From UKL13-2 sp031394335 (GTDB lineage Bacteria; Pseudomonadota; Gammaproteobacteria; Burkholderiales; Usitatibacteraceae): 6,066 nt of DNA. Below the pieces are notes generated by a model. It searched no databases, had not been told where the DNA came from, and was given only the letters and a program-made list of their open reading frames with translations. Shown here piece by piece: positions 1 to 5,666 of the stretch; the stretch's first letter is position 1; every line of letters starts with the position of its first letter. The translations under genes and the position numbers were made by a program. Location: NCBI GenBank assembly GCA_031394335.1, contig JANMXS010000199.1:1-6066 (forward strand). Direction: 5' to 3'.

Positions 1-1
1 G

Positions 2-36
2 GTAAATTCGTTCTTTTGGTGAAACGCAAAATTTAC
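2..36. repeat. Short inverted repeat upstream of the TIGR03790 gene
   Basis: GTAAATT (2-8) is the exact reverse complement of AATTTAC (30-36), and inside it CGTT (9-12) pairs with AACG (23-26), leaving a 3-nt bulge. It lies about 30 nt before the start codon of the secreted protein. It could be an operator or an RNA hairpin in the leader. It is not followed by a T-run, so it is not a typical terminator. The window edge cuts off whatever is upstream. Confidence 0.35.
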
Positions 37-65
37 GCCCGTGTGAAAGAAATCCGGATAACTTG

Positions 66-1241
66 ATGTCCTTGTACCGTTGTCTGCCGCGTCTCCTGCC
101 GTGCCGCCTGGTTGCCCCGGTTTTGCTATTCTGGCTGTGTACCGCCGTGGCACAACCCGCTGCCCCTACAGCGGGCGAAGCGGGCGCTGTACCGCCACCG
201 CGCGCCGCGGTTTCAGCGGCACGCGCTGAAACACCTGCGACCGAGACGGCGGTGGCGCGCAACTGGGTCCAGGTGCCACGCCTGCGGGGTCATCTCACAG
301 CCAGAGATATGGGCCTGGTCATCAACACCGCCGACCCCTACTCGGTGGCGGTGGGCGAGTATTACCGGCACCAACGCGGTATCCCGTCCGGTCAAGTCCT
401 GCGCGTGGAGCTGCCGCTGCGCGCGACCCTCAGCGCGGCCGAATTCGAGGCCTTTGCGTCCAGGGTGCGCGAAGCCATGGGCCCCCAGGTGCAAGGCCTG
501 GCGCTGGCATGGACCCAACCCTACGCGGTGGAGTGCAACTCCATCACCGCGGCGCTTACGCTCGGGTTCCAACCGGACCTGTGCAAACAGACTTGCGCGC
601 CAAGCAAGCCCTCGGCGTATTTCAACACGGCCACCAGCCGTCCGTTTACCGACCTGGGCCTGCGGCCATCGATGCTGCTGGCCAGCCGCGACATCGCGGG
701 CGCAAAGGCCTTGATAGATCGTGGCATCGCCTCGGACCACCAACTTGCCCAACCCGGTGGCCCACTTGCCAGCGCGGTGTTTGTCAACACCCATGACAAA
801 GCCAGAAACGTGCGCTCCGCGTTGTTTCCGCCAGAGGGCCCGCTGCGCGGCCTGGGTGTGACGGTGGAGGTGCGCGATGTCGACAACACCGCACCCTTGC
901 GCCGGGTGTTCCTGTACCAGACCGGCCTGGTGCGCATGGACACGATAGACAAGGCGCAGTGGCTGCCGGGCGCGCTGGCCGACCATTTGACTTCGTCGGG
1001 CGGACAGTTGCTGGGCAATACCCAGATGAGCGTGCTGGACTGGCTGGAGTCGGGCGCCACGGCGAGTTACGGCACCGTCAGCGAGCCCTGCAACCATCTG
1101 CAGAAATTCCCGCATCCGCAGGTGCTGCTGCTGCAATACCTGCAGGGAGCGACCGCGCTGGAAGCGTACTGGCGCAGCGTGGCGTGGCCAGCCCAAGGGG
1201 TGTTCGTGGGCGAGCCACTGGCGGCACCGTTCGCCCGCTGA
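66..1241 (+). CDS. TIGR03790-family secreted protein
   Basis: A 391-aa protein of a conserved family without an established function (TIGR03790), recognised from the block LVINTADPYSVAVGEYY (about residues 84-100) and the C-terminal stretch GATASYGTVSEP (330-341) followed by a near-terminal VGEPLAAPF (381-389). The N-terminus has basic residues, a hydrophobic core (about 16-28) and an AVA-Q site (cleavage after residue 29), so it is probably exported by Sec. There is no proper lipobox before Cys25. A low-complexity Ala/Pro linker (about 30-65) precedes the folded part. I chose ATG at 66 because a GGA at 56-58 gives a 7-nt spacing; an in-frame TTG at 63 is possible but poorer. The C-terminal part loosely recalls caspase/gingipain-like folds, which is speculation. 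The small gene at 1268 follows after 26 nt on the same strand. The family call is quite sure; the role is unknown. Confidence 0.85.
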   Translation: MSLYRCLPRLLPCRLVAPVLLFWLCTAVAQPAAPTAGEAGAVPPPRAAVSAARAETPATETAVARNWVQVPRLRGHLTARDMGLVINTADPYSVAVGEYYRHQRGIPSGQVLRVELPLRATLSAAEFEAFASRVREAMGPQVQGLALAWTQPYAVECNSITAALTLGFQPDLCKQTCAPSKPSAYFNTATSRPFTDLGLRPSMLLASRDIAGAKALIDRGIASDHQLAQPGGPLASAVFVNTHDKARNVRSALFPPEGPLRGLGVTVEVRDVDNTAPLRRVFLYQTGLVRMDTIDKAQWLPGALADHLTSSGGQLLGNTQMSVLDWLESGATASYGTVSEPCNHLQKFPHPQVLLLQYLQGATALEAYWRSVAWPAQGVFVGEPLAAPFAR

Positions 1242-1267
1242 TGTGCTGCATCAACCGGTAGGACCGA

Positions 1268-1531
1268 ATGATCACCCTGCTGTTTGAAGGCGTGCAAGCG
1301 ATTCCGGACGATCTGTTGGTGTTGAACGCGATTCGGCAAGCCGCGGCAAAGGACCCGTTTTACGGAGCGACCGCGTTGATCGCCATCGGTAATACGGAGG
1401 GCGAGATTTACCGCCTGGTTCAATGCCAGGGGATGCGGCAAACGACACGTGTCACCAACTGCCTTCGCGCGCTGAAATTTACCGAGACACGTCCAAGCGG
1501 CTCCGGTTACCACTACATATTCAGCCGCTGA
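1268..1531 (+). CDS. Small hypothetical protein, winged-helix-like
   Basis: An 87-aa protein I cannot place in a family. ATG at 1268 is preceded by TAGGA (1259-1263) with a 4-nt spacing, and base composition matches the upstream gene, so it looks real. Residues about 15-28 form a helix. The segment EIYRLVQCQGMRQTTRVTNCLRALKF (46-71) reads as helix-turn-helix followed by TETRPSGSGYHYIF, which resembles the beta wing of a winged helix. That would suggest a small DNA-binding or adaptor protein, but this is only a pattern judgement. It lies 26 nt after the TIGR03790 gene and may be cotranscribed. No membrane segment or signal peptide is visible. It ends close to the point where composition changes and the core cassette begins. 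Confidence 0.65.
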   Translation: MITLLFEGVQAIPDDLLVLNAIRQAAAKDPFYGATALIAIGNTEGEIYRLVQCQGMRQTTRVTNCLRALKFTETRPSGSGYHYIFSR

Positions 1532-1712
1532 TCGGCGCCTTCGACTTGCGCAACTGGGCCTTGAACCGATTTCGAGCGGCGCTTTCCCGCGTTTGTGAAC
1601 TGCACGTGGATTGCGCTGCAACGGCCGGACAGCCCAACGAGGTATGAGCCTGAACGAGGCACGTATTTCCACTGAGGTATGAGCCTGAGGCGGGATTTCT
1701 GGCAAACTTTGG
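1532..1712. other. Intergenic region between convergent genes
   Basis: The region separates the plus-strand small gene from the minus-strand PIN gene. I see no convincing gene, tRNA or T-tailed hairpin here. The only clear structure is the 15-bp direct repeat at 1639-1688. Open frames crossing it on either strand give no recognisable protein. The drop from high-GC flank to lower-GC core takes place at about this point, which makes it a candidate left junction of an inserted segment. Confidence 0.6.
1639..1688. repeat. 15-bp direct repeat, 35-bp period
   Basis: GAGGTATGAGCCTGA occurs exactly at 1639-1653 and again at 1674-1688. The bases after each copy are also loosely similar (GAGGCACGTATTTCC against GGCGGGATTTCTGG), so this may be two degenerate units of about 35 bp. 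The second copy ends 25 bp beyond the stop of the PIN gene. Multiple short repeats of this kind occur at the ends of some insertion sequences, but no transposase is present in the window, so its origin is open. Confidence 0.8.
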
Positions 1713-2252
1713 TCAAGCGAGGAGGCCTTGCCACCAAGGGTAATGGGGTGAACTCTTTCGTAGTTGAAACGGGCCCAGAACGCTGATTCTGTGGACGACC
1801 TCTGGAAGAACCTGTCTGGATTTCGGATTCGCATTCACCCACGCCATGAGAATTTCGGGTGTTCCCATCGTCTCAACAGCGACAGATGGCGCACTTGCAA
1901 CCCGAACAGCAAGCCGATCATCGGTCAGTAACACGCGTCGCCGATGTAAAGCCAGTGATAGGGCCTCCGCTTCGCCATCGTCCAATTCGAACGCAAATTC
2001 GATTAAGGACGCATGCTCCTTTGCATCAGCGAGCGAAAGAGTTTGCAGACGGCCTTCGGCGATGACCGCTACGGGGTCCAGAGTCACCTTGCAAATTTCG
2101 CCGCCTGCCCCGAAATCCCGAACAAATATTGCCTCCTTTAGTGCGGTTTCGCCGATGCTCCAGGATTCGCCAAACGTTCGTAATTGTCGTAGCCCTGCCC
2201 AACCGCAATGCAGGTTCACCAGCGTGCAAGCATCCAGTAGGTAGTGACTCAT
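1713..2252 (-). CDS. PIN-domain protein, putative RNase toxin/effector
   Basis: A 179-aa protein with the layout of a PIN-domain nuclease. LLDACTLVNL at the N-terminus supplies the first acidic residue (Asp7). Glu40 lies in the helix where the second acidic residue is expected. LDDGEAEALSLA (90-101) gives Asp92/Glu94/Glu96, and VLLTDDRLA (107-115) gives Asp111/Asp112. PIN proteins are Mg2+/Mn2+-dependent endoribonucleases and often the toxin of toxin-antitoxin pairs. The acidic set looks complete, so it is probably active. The last 45 residues, rich in aromatics (PHYPWWQGLL), extend beyond the core fold. Its ATG is 6 nt after the stop of the XRE-ImmA/IrrE gene, with an AGG Shine-Dalgarno (SD) sequence overlapping that gene's end, so the two are translated as a unit. 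XRE-ImmA/IrrE genes are known to precede PIN-like proteins (for example DUF4411); this protein is a PIN member but I cannot assign it to that family. Confidence 0.85.
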   Translation of the reverse strand: MSHYLLDACTLVNLHCGWAGLRQLRTFGESWSIGETALKEAIFVRDFGAGGEICKVTLDPVAVIAEGRLQTLSLADAKEHASLIEFAFELDDGEAEALSLALHRRRVLLTDDRLAVRVASAPSVAVETMGTPEILMAWVNANPKSRQVLPEVVHRISVLGPFQLRKSSPHYPWWQGLLA

Positions 2253-2258
2253 GCGAAC

Positions 2259-3470
2259 TTACCTGGCGGCCAGCAACGAATCCGTGAGGTTCACGGTAAA
2301 TCTTTCGGAAACACCGTCAGCGTCGTCGGCAACCTCGGAGCGTCGATAAGCAATCTCACGCGCTTCCACCAAAGAACTGCGCAACAATTTGGCGAGCGTT
2401 CCAATGCTTATTTTTTCAGATGCCCATGCCTGGATCGCCAGTAGCTTATAACGATCAGGAAAAGTTTCAGCGGAATCCAAATCTAGCTGATCCTGGACGC
2501 CGGACTGGCGCCTCAGCTCTTTAATCGCTACACCTGATTCCTTGATGGAGTCCCAGCTCCCCCGTCCTATAAGACTTAAGGACTCCAGCCGCAACGTCAT
2601 CGCCATCAGCGAAACCGCGAAATACTCCGCCATCCTGCACAAGTCACCTACATTGAAATCGCTTTTACTTTCAACTTCCTCGTAAAAGCGCCTCTGCACT
2701 CCGGCTTCTGGCATAAGAAAGGCGGCCGCAAATGCATCGGCGAACCGCTCGTTTTCGGGCTTACGCTGCACAGGACGCAGATAGTCCACGCCTGGTTTGT
2801 CACGATCCAATAAGAAGTGTCCGTACTCATGCGCAGTCGTCCACCGACGTCGTTCTCTGGGGTGCAGTTTGTTGACTAGGATGCAATAACCGAAGTCAGG
2901 GACGAAAACATACAGACCCGCTAACTTGGAAGGTAACGCGTCCAGAAACACGTGAACGCCAATGTCCTCCAAGACCTTGCGGAGCGTGTAGACGGCCGAG
3001 TGCGCGCCGAGATTCAGCCGCGCGCGCTCCTCTTGTGCGCAGTGCTCGGCGAACCGCTCGACCGGACCACCCGGCGCGCGGATGCGAGGAGGGAAATTAG
3101 TGACCGGCTGCGCATCAAGCTTTTTTTCGAGGAACAAATAGTCATCTACATAACCCGTGAGTTTTGCGATTGCCATCTCCAGTTCCCCCTGATTTTCAGG
3201 ATTGCTGTTGAACATCGAGCGAAGATGAGGTTGCAGTTTCGGCGGCTGGGTTTCCTGCCGTAACAGCGAGTTCACCGACGATTTGTAGAGGGTGGCGAGT
3301 CTTACCAACTCTTCCGGACGCGGTCGCCGCGCCGCTTTCTCGATGGCGATGAAGGTTGGGCGGCTCATGTTGAGATGGGCTGCGGCCGTGTCTTGAGTAA
3401 CTCCGGCGCCCTTGCGTGCGGCCACAAGTCTTTCGGCCAAGTCCGATAGGTCGGTGTTTTCGTAGTTCAT
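2259..3470 (-). CDS. XRE-family HTH / ImmA-IrrE metallopeptidase fusion
   Basis: A 403-aa two-domain protein. Residues about 9-70 form an XRE/Cro-type helix-turn-helix (GVTQDTAAAHLNMSRPTFIAIE). Residues about 160-265 form an ImmA/IrrE (COG2856) zinc peptidase with the signature AHEYGHFLLD (His214, Glu215, His218) and the third ligand Glu241 in ExxAxxFA...FLMP (241-254). All catalytic positions are intact. Family members cleave repressors (ImmA in ICEBs1, IrrE/PprI on DdrO) or act as antitoxins to a downstream toxin. About 130 C-terminal residues are helical and unassigned. The PIN gene follows after 6 nt. The QueC-like gene ends 65 nt upstream, and no good Shine-Dalgarno precedes this ATG (the bases just before it read TTCTCCCC), so translation may be weak or controlled. 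The HTH makes autoregulation of the cassette plausible. Domain call is firm; the target of the protease is unknown. Confidence 0.92.
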   Translation of the reverse strand: MNYENTDLSDLAERLVAARKGAGVTQDTAAAHLNMSRPTFIAIEKAARRPRPEELVRLATLYKSSVNSLLRQETQPPKLQPHLRSMFNSNPENQGELEMAIAKLTGYVDDYLFLEKKLDAQPVTNFPPRIRAPGGPVERFAEHCAQEERARLNLGAHSAVYTLRKVLEDIGVHVFLDALPSKLAGLYVFVPDFGYCILVNKLHPRERRRWTTAHEYGHFLLDRDKPGVDYLRPVQRKPENERFADAFAAAFLMPEAGVQRRFYEEVESKSDFNVGDLCRMAEYFAVSLMAMTLRLESLSLIGRGSWDSIKESGVAIKELRRQSGVQDQLDLDSAETFPDRYKLLAIQAWASEKISIGTLAKLLRSSLVEAREIAYRRSEVADDADGVSERFTVNLTDSLLAAR

Positions 3471-3535
3471 GGGGAGAATTCCAATCGAGTCAAAGGGTGA
3501 TTTCGGCGATGCGGGTTGGGGGTTTTGACCGTGCG

Positions 3536-4861
3536 TTAAGCAGTCAAATGGCCGAACGTCGCAATGACCTCATGGGCGTGGCGGCGTTGGCGCTCTGCCA
3601 TGGAGGCATGCTGATCAGCCGGCACTTGCGTTGCGAAAAGATGCCAGTTCATTCGACGTCGTATAGACGCGTCGTTCGACAGCCACGCCGCAGCGTCATC
3701 AATGTAGCATCGTAAGTAGTCAGCGTTAGCCGAATCGCGTGGCTTACCTGCGACAATGTCGAGACTGTATTTGCCTGCGATGCGTTCATCGATTCCTGCT
3801 GCAGCGAACGCTTGACGGCGCTCGATACACCCCGGGCATTGACCGCAATGGCTAAAGTTGCGCTCGCGTAAAGAAGTATGGACGCACGAGTGCGAAAGCT
3901 GTGCCCAATTTGCCAATTCGGGTGATTTGAAAACCGCAAGCATTTCTGCCTTGGTTTGCGCCGCAAATGGGAGGGAATATCGAATTGGCTTCTCCGCCAC
4001 TAACGAAGCGAGTCGACTCATAAGTTGCAGAAAGGTTGGGTGAGCGCCGCGCGTCGCCAGGCCACCCGCGAGCATGCCGGTCATCAGTGGTAGGTTGATT
4101 GCACCGACGCCGTTCTCGAAAACATCGATCACTTCAACTTTGCAAGCTTGAGCGGCTACCGCTGCGGCTGCGCAGAACAGAAATGCGCGGCTCCGTTGCG
4201 ATGACTCCTGATGACTCATGCGTTTCGCCGCGCTACCGCGCAAACGTACAACTAGCGTCGTGTGCAGTTGCCTCGTCGTATTTGTCAACTCGCTGAGCCG
4301 CTCGATCTGGTTGGCACAGCGGCGTCGCAACGCGCCATGATGCCCTACGGTCACTAGCAGGTAGTCCTCCACTCCGCCCATAACCCTGGTGGCCAAGCCA
4401 GCAGCCGAATCCAAACCACCGCTATATAGCGCTATGCGACCTGGTCTTCGCGTCCAAGGCAGACCAAGCCGCAACTGGCGAGCTTGGGAAAATTCGGGGG
4501 GAGCTACAGATTCAAAGGTCAAAGACCAGTTTTCGTCAGTGAGAAAGCTTAATATTTCCGTCGTGACATCTGTAATCTCGGGGCTTTGCCAGAACGTCAG
4601 ATCGTGAACTGCGAAGCACAACCGCAGAGAGCGAATTCCAAGTTCGTTGCCATTGCCCTTTTTTCGCTTTACGGCGCGATCCACCGTGTATGCGCCGGCT
4701 GCAATATTCAGCAGATCCAGGACGCGCGCTCTTGGACGGGACAGCAAGCTGCCAAAGGTCATATCGGCGAGCAGGCTCAAGTCCTGGTGAACATCGCCTC
4801 TCACATGAATGCGGTCCTTCGCCGCACTAACAGAGAGGTTTTTAGCGTTGCTGTTGGGCAT
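3536..4861 (-). CDS. QueC-like PP-loop enzyme (QatC-like)
   Basis: A 441-aa protein whose centre matches 7-cyano-7-deazaguanine synthase (QueC). The ATP-binding PP-loop is LYSGGLDSAAGL (145-156), and a four-Cys zinc site follows at Cys326, Cys339, Cys342 and Cys345 (HCGQCPGC). QueC uses ATP and ammonia to turn carboxy-deazaguanine into preQ0. True QueC has about 220-235 residues; this one adds about 140 N-terminal and about 95 C-terminal residues and has ENGVGAINLP (249-258), a motif I associate with defence-type QueC relatives such as QatC. No other queuosine gene is nearby. ATG at 4861 has a strong Shine-Dalgarno, AAGGGGA (4868-4874), lying inside the upstream gene, which it overlaps by 20 nt; the two are thus likely coupled and may form a complex or enzyme-substrate pair. 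Catalytic residues look intact. Superfamily is sure; acting in defence rather than tRNA modification is inference. Confidence 0.88.
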   Translation of the reverse strand: MPNSNAKNLSVSAAKDRIHVRGDVHQDLSLLADMTFGSLLSRPRARVLDLLNIAAGAYTVDRAVKRKKGNGNELGIRSLRLCFAVHDLTFWQSPEITDVTTEILSFLTDENWSLTFESVAPPEFSQARQLRLGLPWTRRPGRIALYSGGLDSAAGLATRVMGGVEDYLLVTVGHHGALRRRCANQIERLSELTNTTRQLHTTLVVRLRGSAAKRMSHQESSQRSRAFLFCAAAAVAAQACKVEVIDVFENGVGAINLPLMTGMLAGGLATRGAHPTFLQLMSRLASLVAEKPIRYSLPFAAQTKAEMLAVFKSPELANWAQLSHSCVHTSLRERNFSHCGQCPGCIERRQAFAAAGIDERIAGKYSLDIVAGKPRDSANADYLRCYIDDAAAWLSNDASIRRRMNWHLFATQVPADQHASMAERQRRHAHEVIATFGHLTA

Positions 4862-5468
4862 GGTTGGTCCCCTTCATCTGAATGATCAGAGAACGATGCG
4901 CCAAGATGCTTGCGTCTACTTGCGTCTGGCTTCCCTCGATCCTCTTACGTCGCCATTGCCGTAGCGGTTGACCGCGTAGCGACTCCTCGATAACTGCGGC
5001 AATGCCGCTGCGGCGAGCGTCGATTTCCGAGCGCACTGCATTCATCAATTCTTTGCGTTGATGATCGTCCTGAAAGCGGGCATTTTTTCCCGCAACCACC
5101 TGAACCCTGCTCATGAGGCTGTCAATAAGCATGTCAGTTGCACAGGAAGCGATGCTTGCCGGTTCGTTTTCTTTCACCAATTTGGCGGCATCACGAGCGA
5201 TACGAGCGAGGCGTCCGTCTTGGAAACTTTCGACCGCCGCCCGCAAGGCCACGGAGTTCTGGCCAACTGCCTGCGTGACCATCAAAAGAGTTTGGCCGCT
5301 CCGAAAGGCTTTGGCCAATCGCGACTGAACGTCTGACCGAAGGCCATCGCCTATGCGTTTGGCGATTTCCGCCAGCGACAAATCAGTGTTTGCCAAAGCC
5401 GCGCGAGCATGGCGCCAGCGGCGGCCACCTAAATCCAAAGTTTCGTTTTCAGCCATATCGGTGTCCAT
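4842..5468 (-). CDS. Helical protein of unknown family, first gene of cassette
   Basis: A 208-aa protein I do not recognise. It is almost wholly helix-like, rich in Ala, Arg, Gln and Ser, with no signal peptide or membrane segment. Residues about 30-60 (SLAEIAKRIGDGLRSDVQSR) could be a helix-turn-helix or a coiled segment, and a basic patch RQWRRKR lies at 170-176. An LGG motif sits near the N-terminus at 13-15. It is the first gene after the promoter and overlaps the QueC-like gene by 20 nt, implying that the two products are made together, perhaps as partner and enzyme. Start is uncertain: ATG at 5468 would lie only about 9 nt from the predicted transcript start, while in-frame ATG at 5456 (204 aa) has a weak TGGA Shine-Dalgarno 7 nt upstream. 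Unlike the QatB proteins I recall, which begin Met-Gly, neither start gives Gly at position 2. Confidence 0.8.
   Translation of the reverse strand: MDTDMAENETLDLGGRRWRHARAALANTDLSLAEIAKRIGDGLRSDVQSRLAKAFRSGQTLLMVTQAVGQNSVALRAAVESFQDGRLARIARDAAKLVKENEPASIASCATDMLIDSLMSRVQVVAGKNARFQDDHQRKELMNAVRSEIDARRSGIAAVIEESLRGQPLRQWRRKRIEGSQTQVDASILAHRSLIIQMKGTNHAQQQR
4868..4874 (-). promoter_or_regulatory. Strong ribosome binding site of the QueC-like gene
   Basis: AAGGGGA read on the minus strand, 6 nt before the ATG at 4861. It sits within the last codons of the upstream 208-aa gene, so a ribosome finishing that gene would be placed next to the QueC-like start. It fixes the start choice for the QueC-like protein. 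Confidence 0.75.
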
Positions 5469-5483
5469 TCATGAACGTGCTCG

Positions 5484-5512
5484 AAGATACAGTCGAAATT
5501 CAAAATTGTCAA
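5484..5512 (-). promoter_or_regulatory. Sigma70-type promoter of the four-gene cassette
   Basis: On the minus strand, a perfect -35 box TTGACA (5507-5512) is followed after exactly 17 bp by TATCTT (5484-5489) as the -10 box. Transcription would start near 5477, running into the 208-aa gene. The boxes lie in an AT-rich stretch and are partly covered by an imperfect dyad, TTCAAAATTGTCAA (5499-5512), a possible site for the XRE-family regulator encoded downstream. Confidence 0.7.
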
Positions 5513-5523
5513 ATTTATATTTA

Positions 5524-5547
5524 TAAAAATGTAAAAATGTAAATATC
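5524..5547. repeat. AT-rich 8-bp tandem repeat
   Basis: TAAAAATG occurs twice in tandem (5524-5531, 5532-5539), followed by a degenerate third unit TAAATATC (5540-5547). It lies just upstream of the predicted -35 box of the cassette, where an AT-rich UP-element or a regulator site would be expected. No protein-coding use is apparent. Confidence 0.6.
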
Positions 5548-5579
5548 ACTGATATCGGATTGCACTGAGTTAAGGTGAG

Positions 5580-5622
5580 TTGACTTGTCGCGTCGCAAGG
5601 TCCTCGGTTGACTTATTGACTT
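5580..5622. repeat. Three TTGACTT heptamers upstream of the cassette
   Basis: TTGACTT occurs at 5580-5586, 5608-5614 and 5616-5622, spaced 28 and 8 bp from start to start. Three copies within 43 bp between the P450 stop and the cassette promoter may be operator half-sites or leftovers of a junction. On the plus strand they look like -35 boxes, but no matching -10 box is seen at 16-18 bp. Confidence 0.5.
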
Positions 5623-5666
5623 GAAGTGATGAGATCGGTTGCAACCCCATTACTGGCGAGTAGAGA

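Noticed and set aside
213..1196. A long minus-strand open frame of 327 codons under the TIGR03790 gene
   Set aside because: It lies opposite a gene with clear family motifs. Its composition (many Arg, His, Gln) is typical of a shadow frame in GC-rich DNA.
1067..1834. A 255-codon minus-strand open frame across the 3' end of the TIGR03790 gene, the small gene and the intergenic region
   Set aside because: It runs opposite two plausible genes and through the direct repeats. No recognisable domain, and it overlaps the end of the PIN gene in a different frame.
3536..4861. Queuosine (queC) biosynthesis gene
   Set aside because: The protein is far longer than QueC, and no queD, queE or queF is nearby. 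The neighbours are a protease and a nuclease.
1842..5474. Complete Qat system or type IV CBASS
   Set aside because: Only the QueC-like component is present; there is no ATPase, TatD-like nuclease or cyclic nucleotide synthase in the window.
5580..5640. A plus-strand promoter using the TTGACTT copies as -35 boxes
   Set aside because: No acceptable -10 box lies 16-18 bp downstream of any copy and no plus-strand gene follows.
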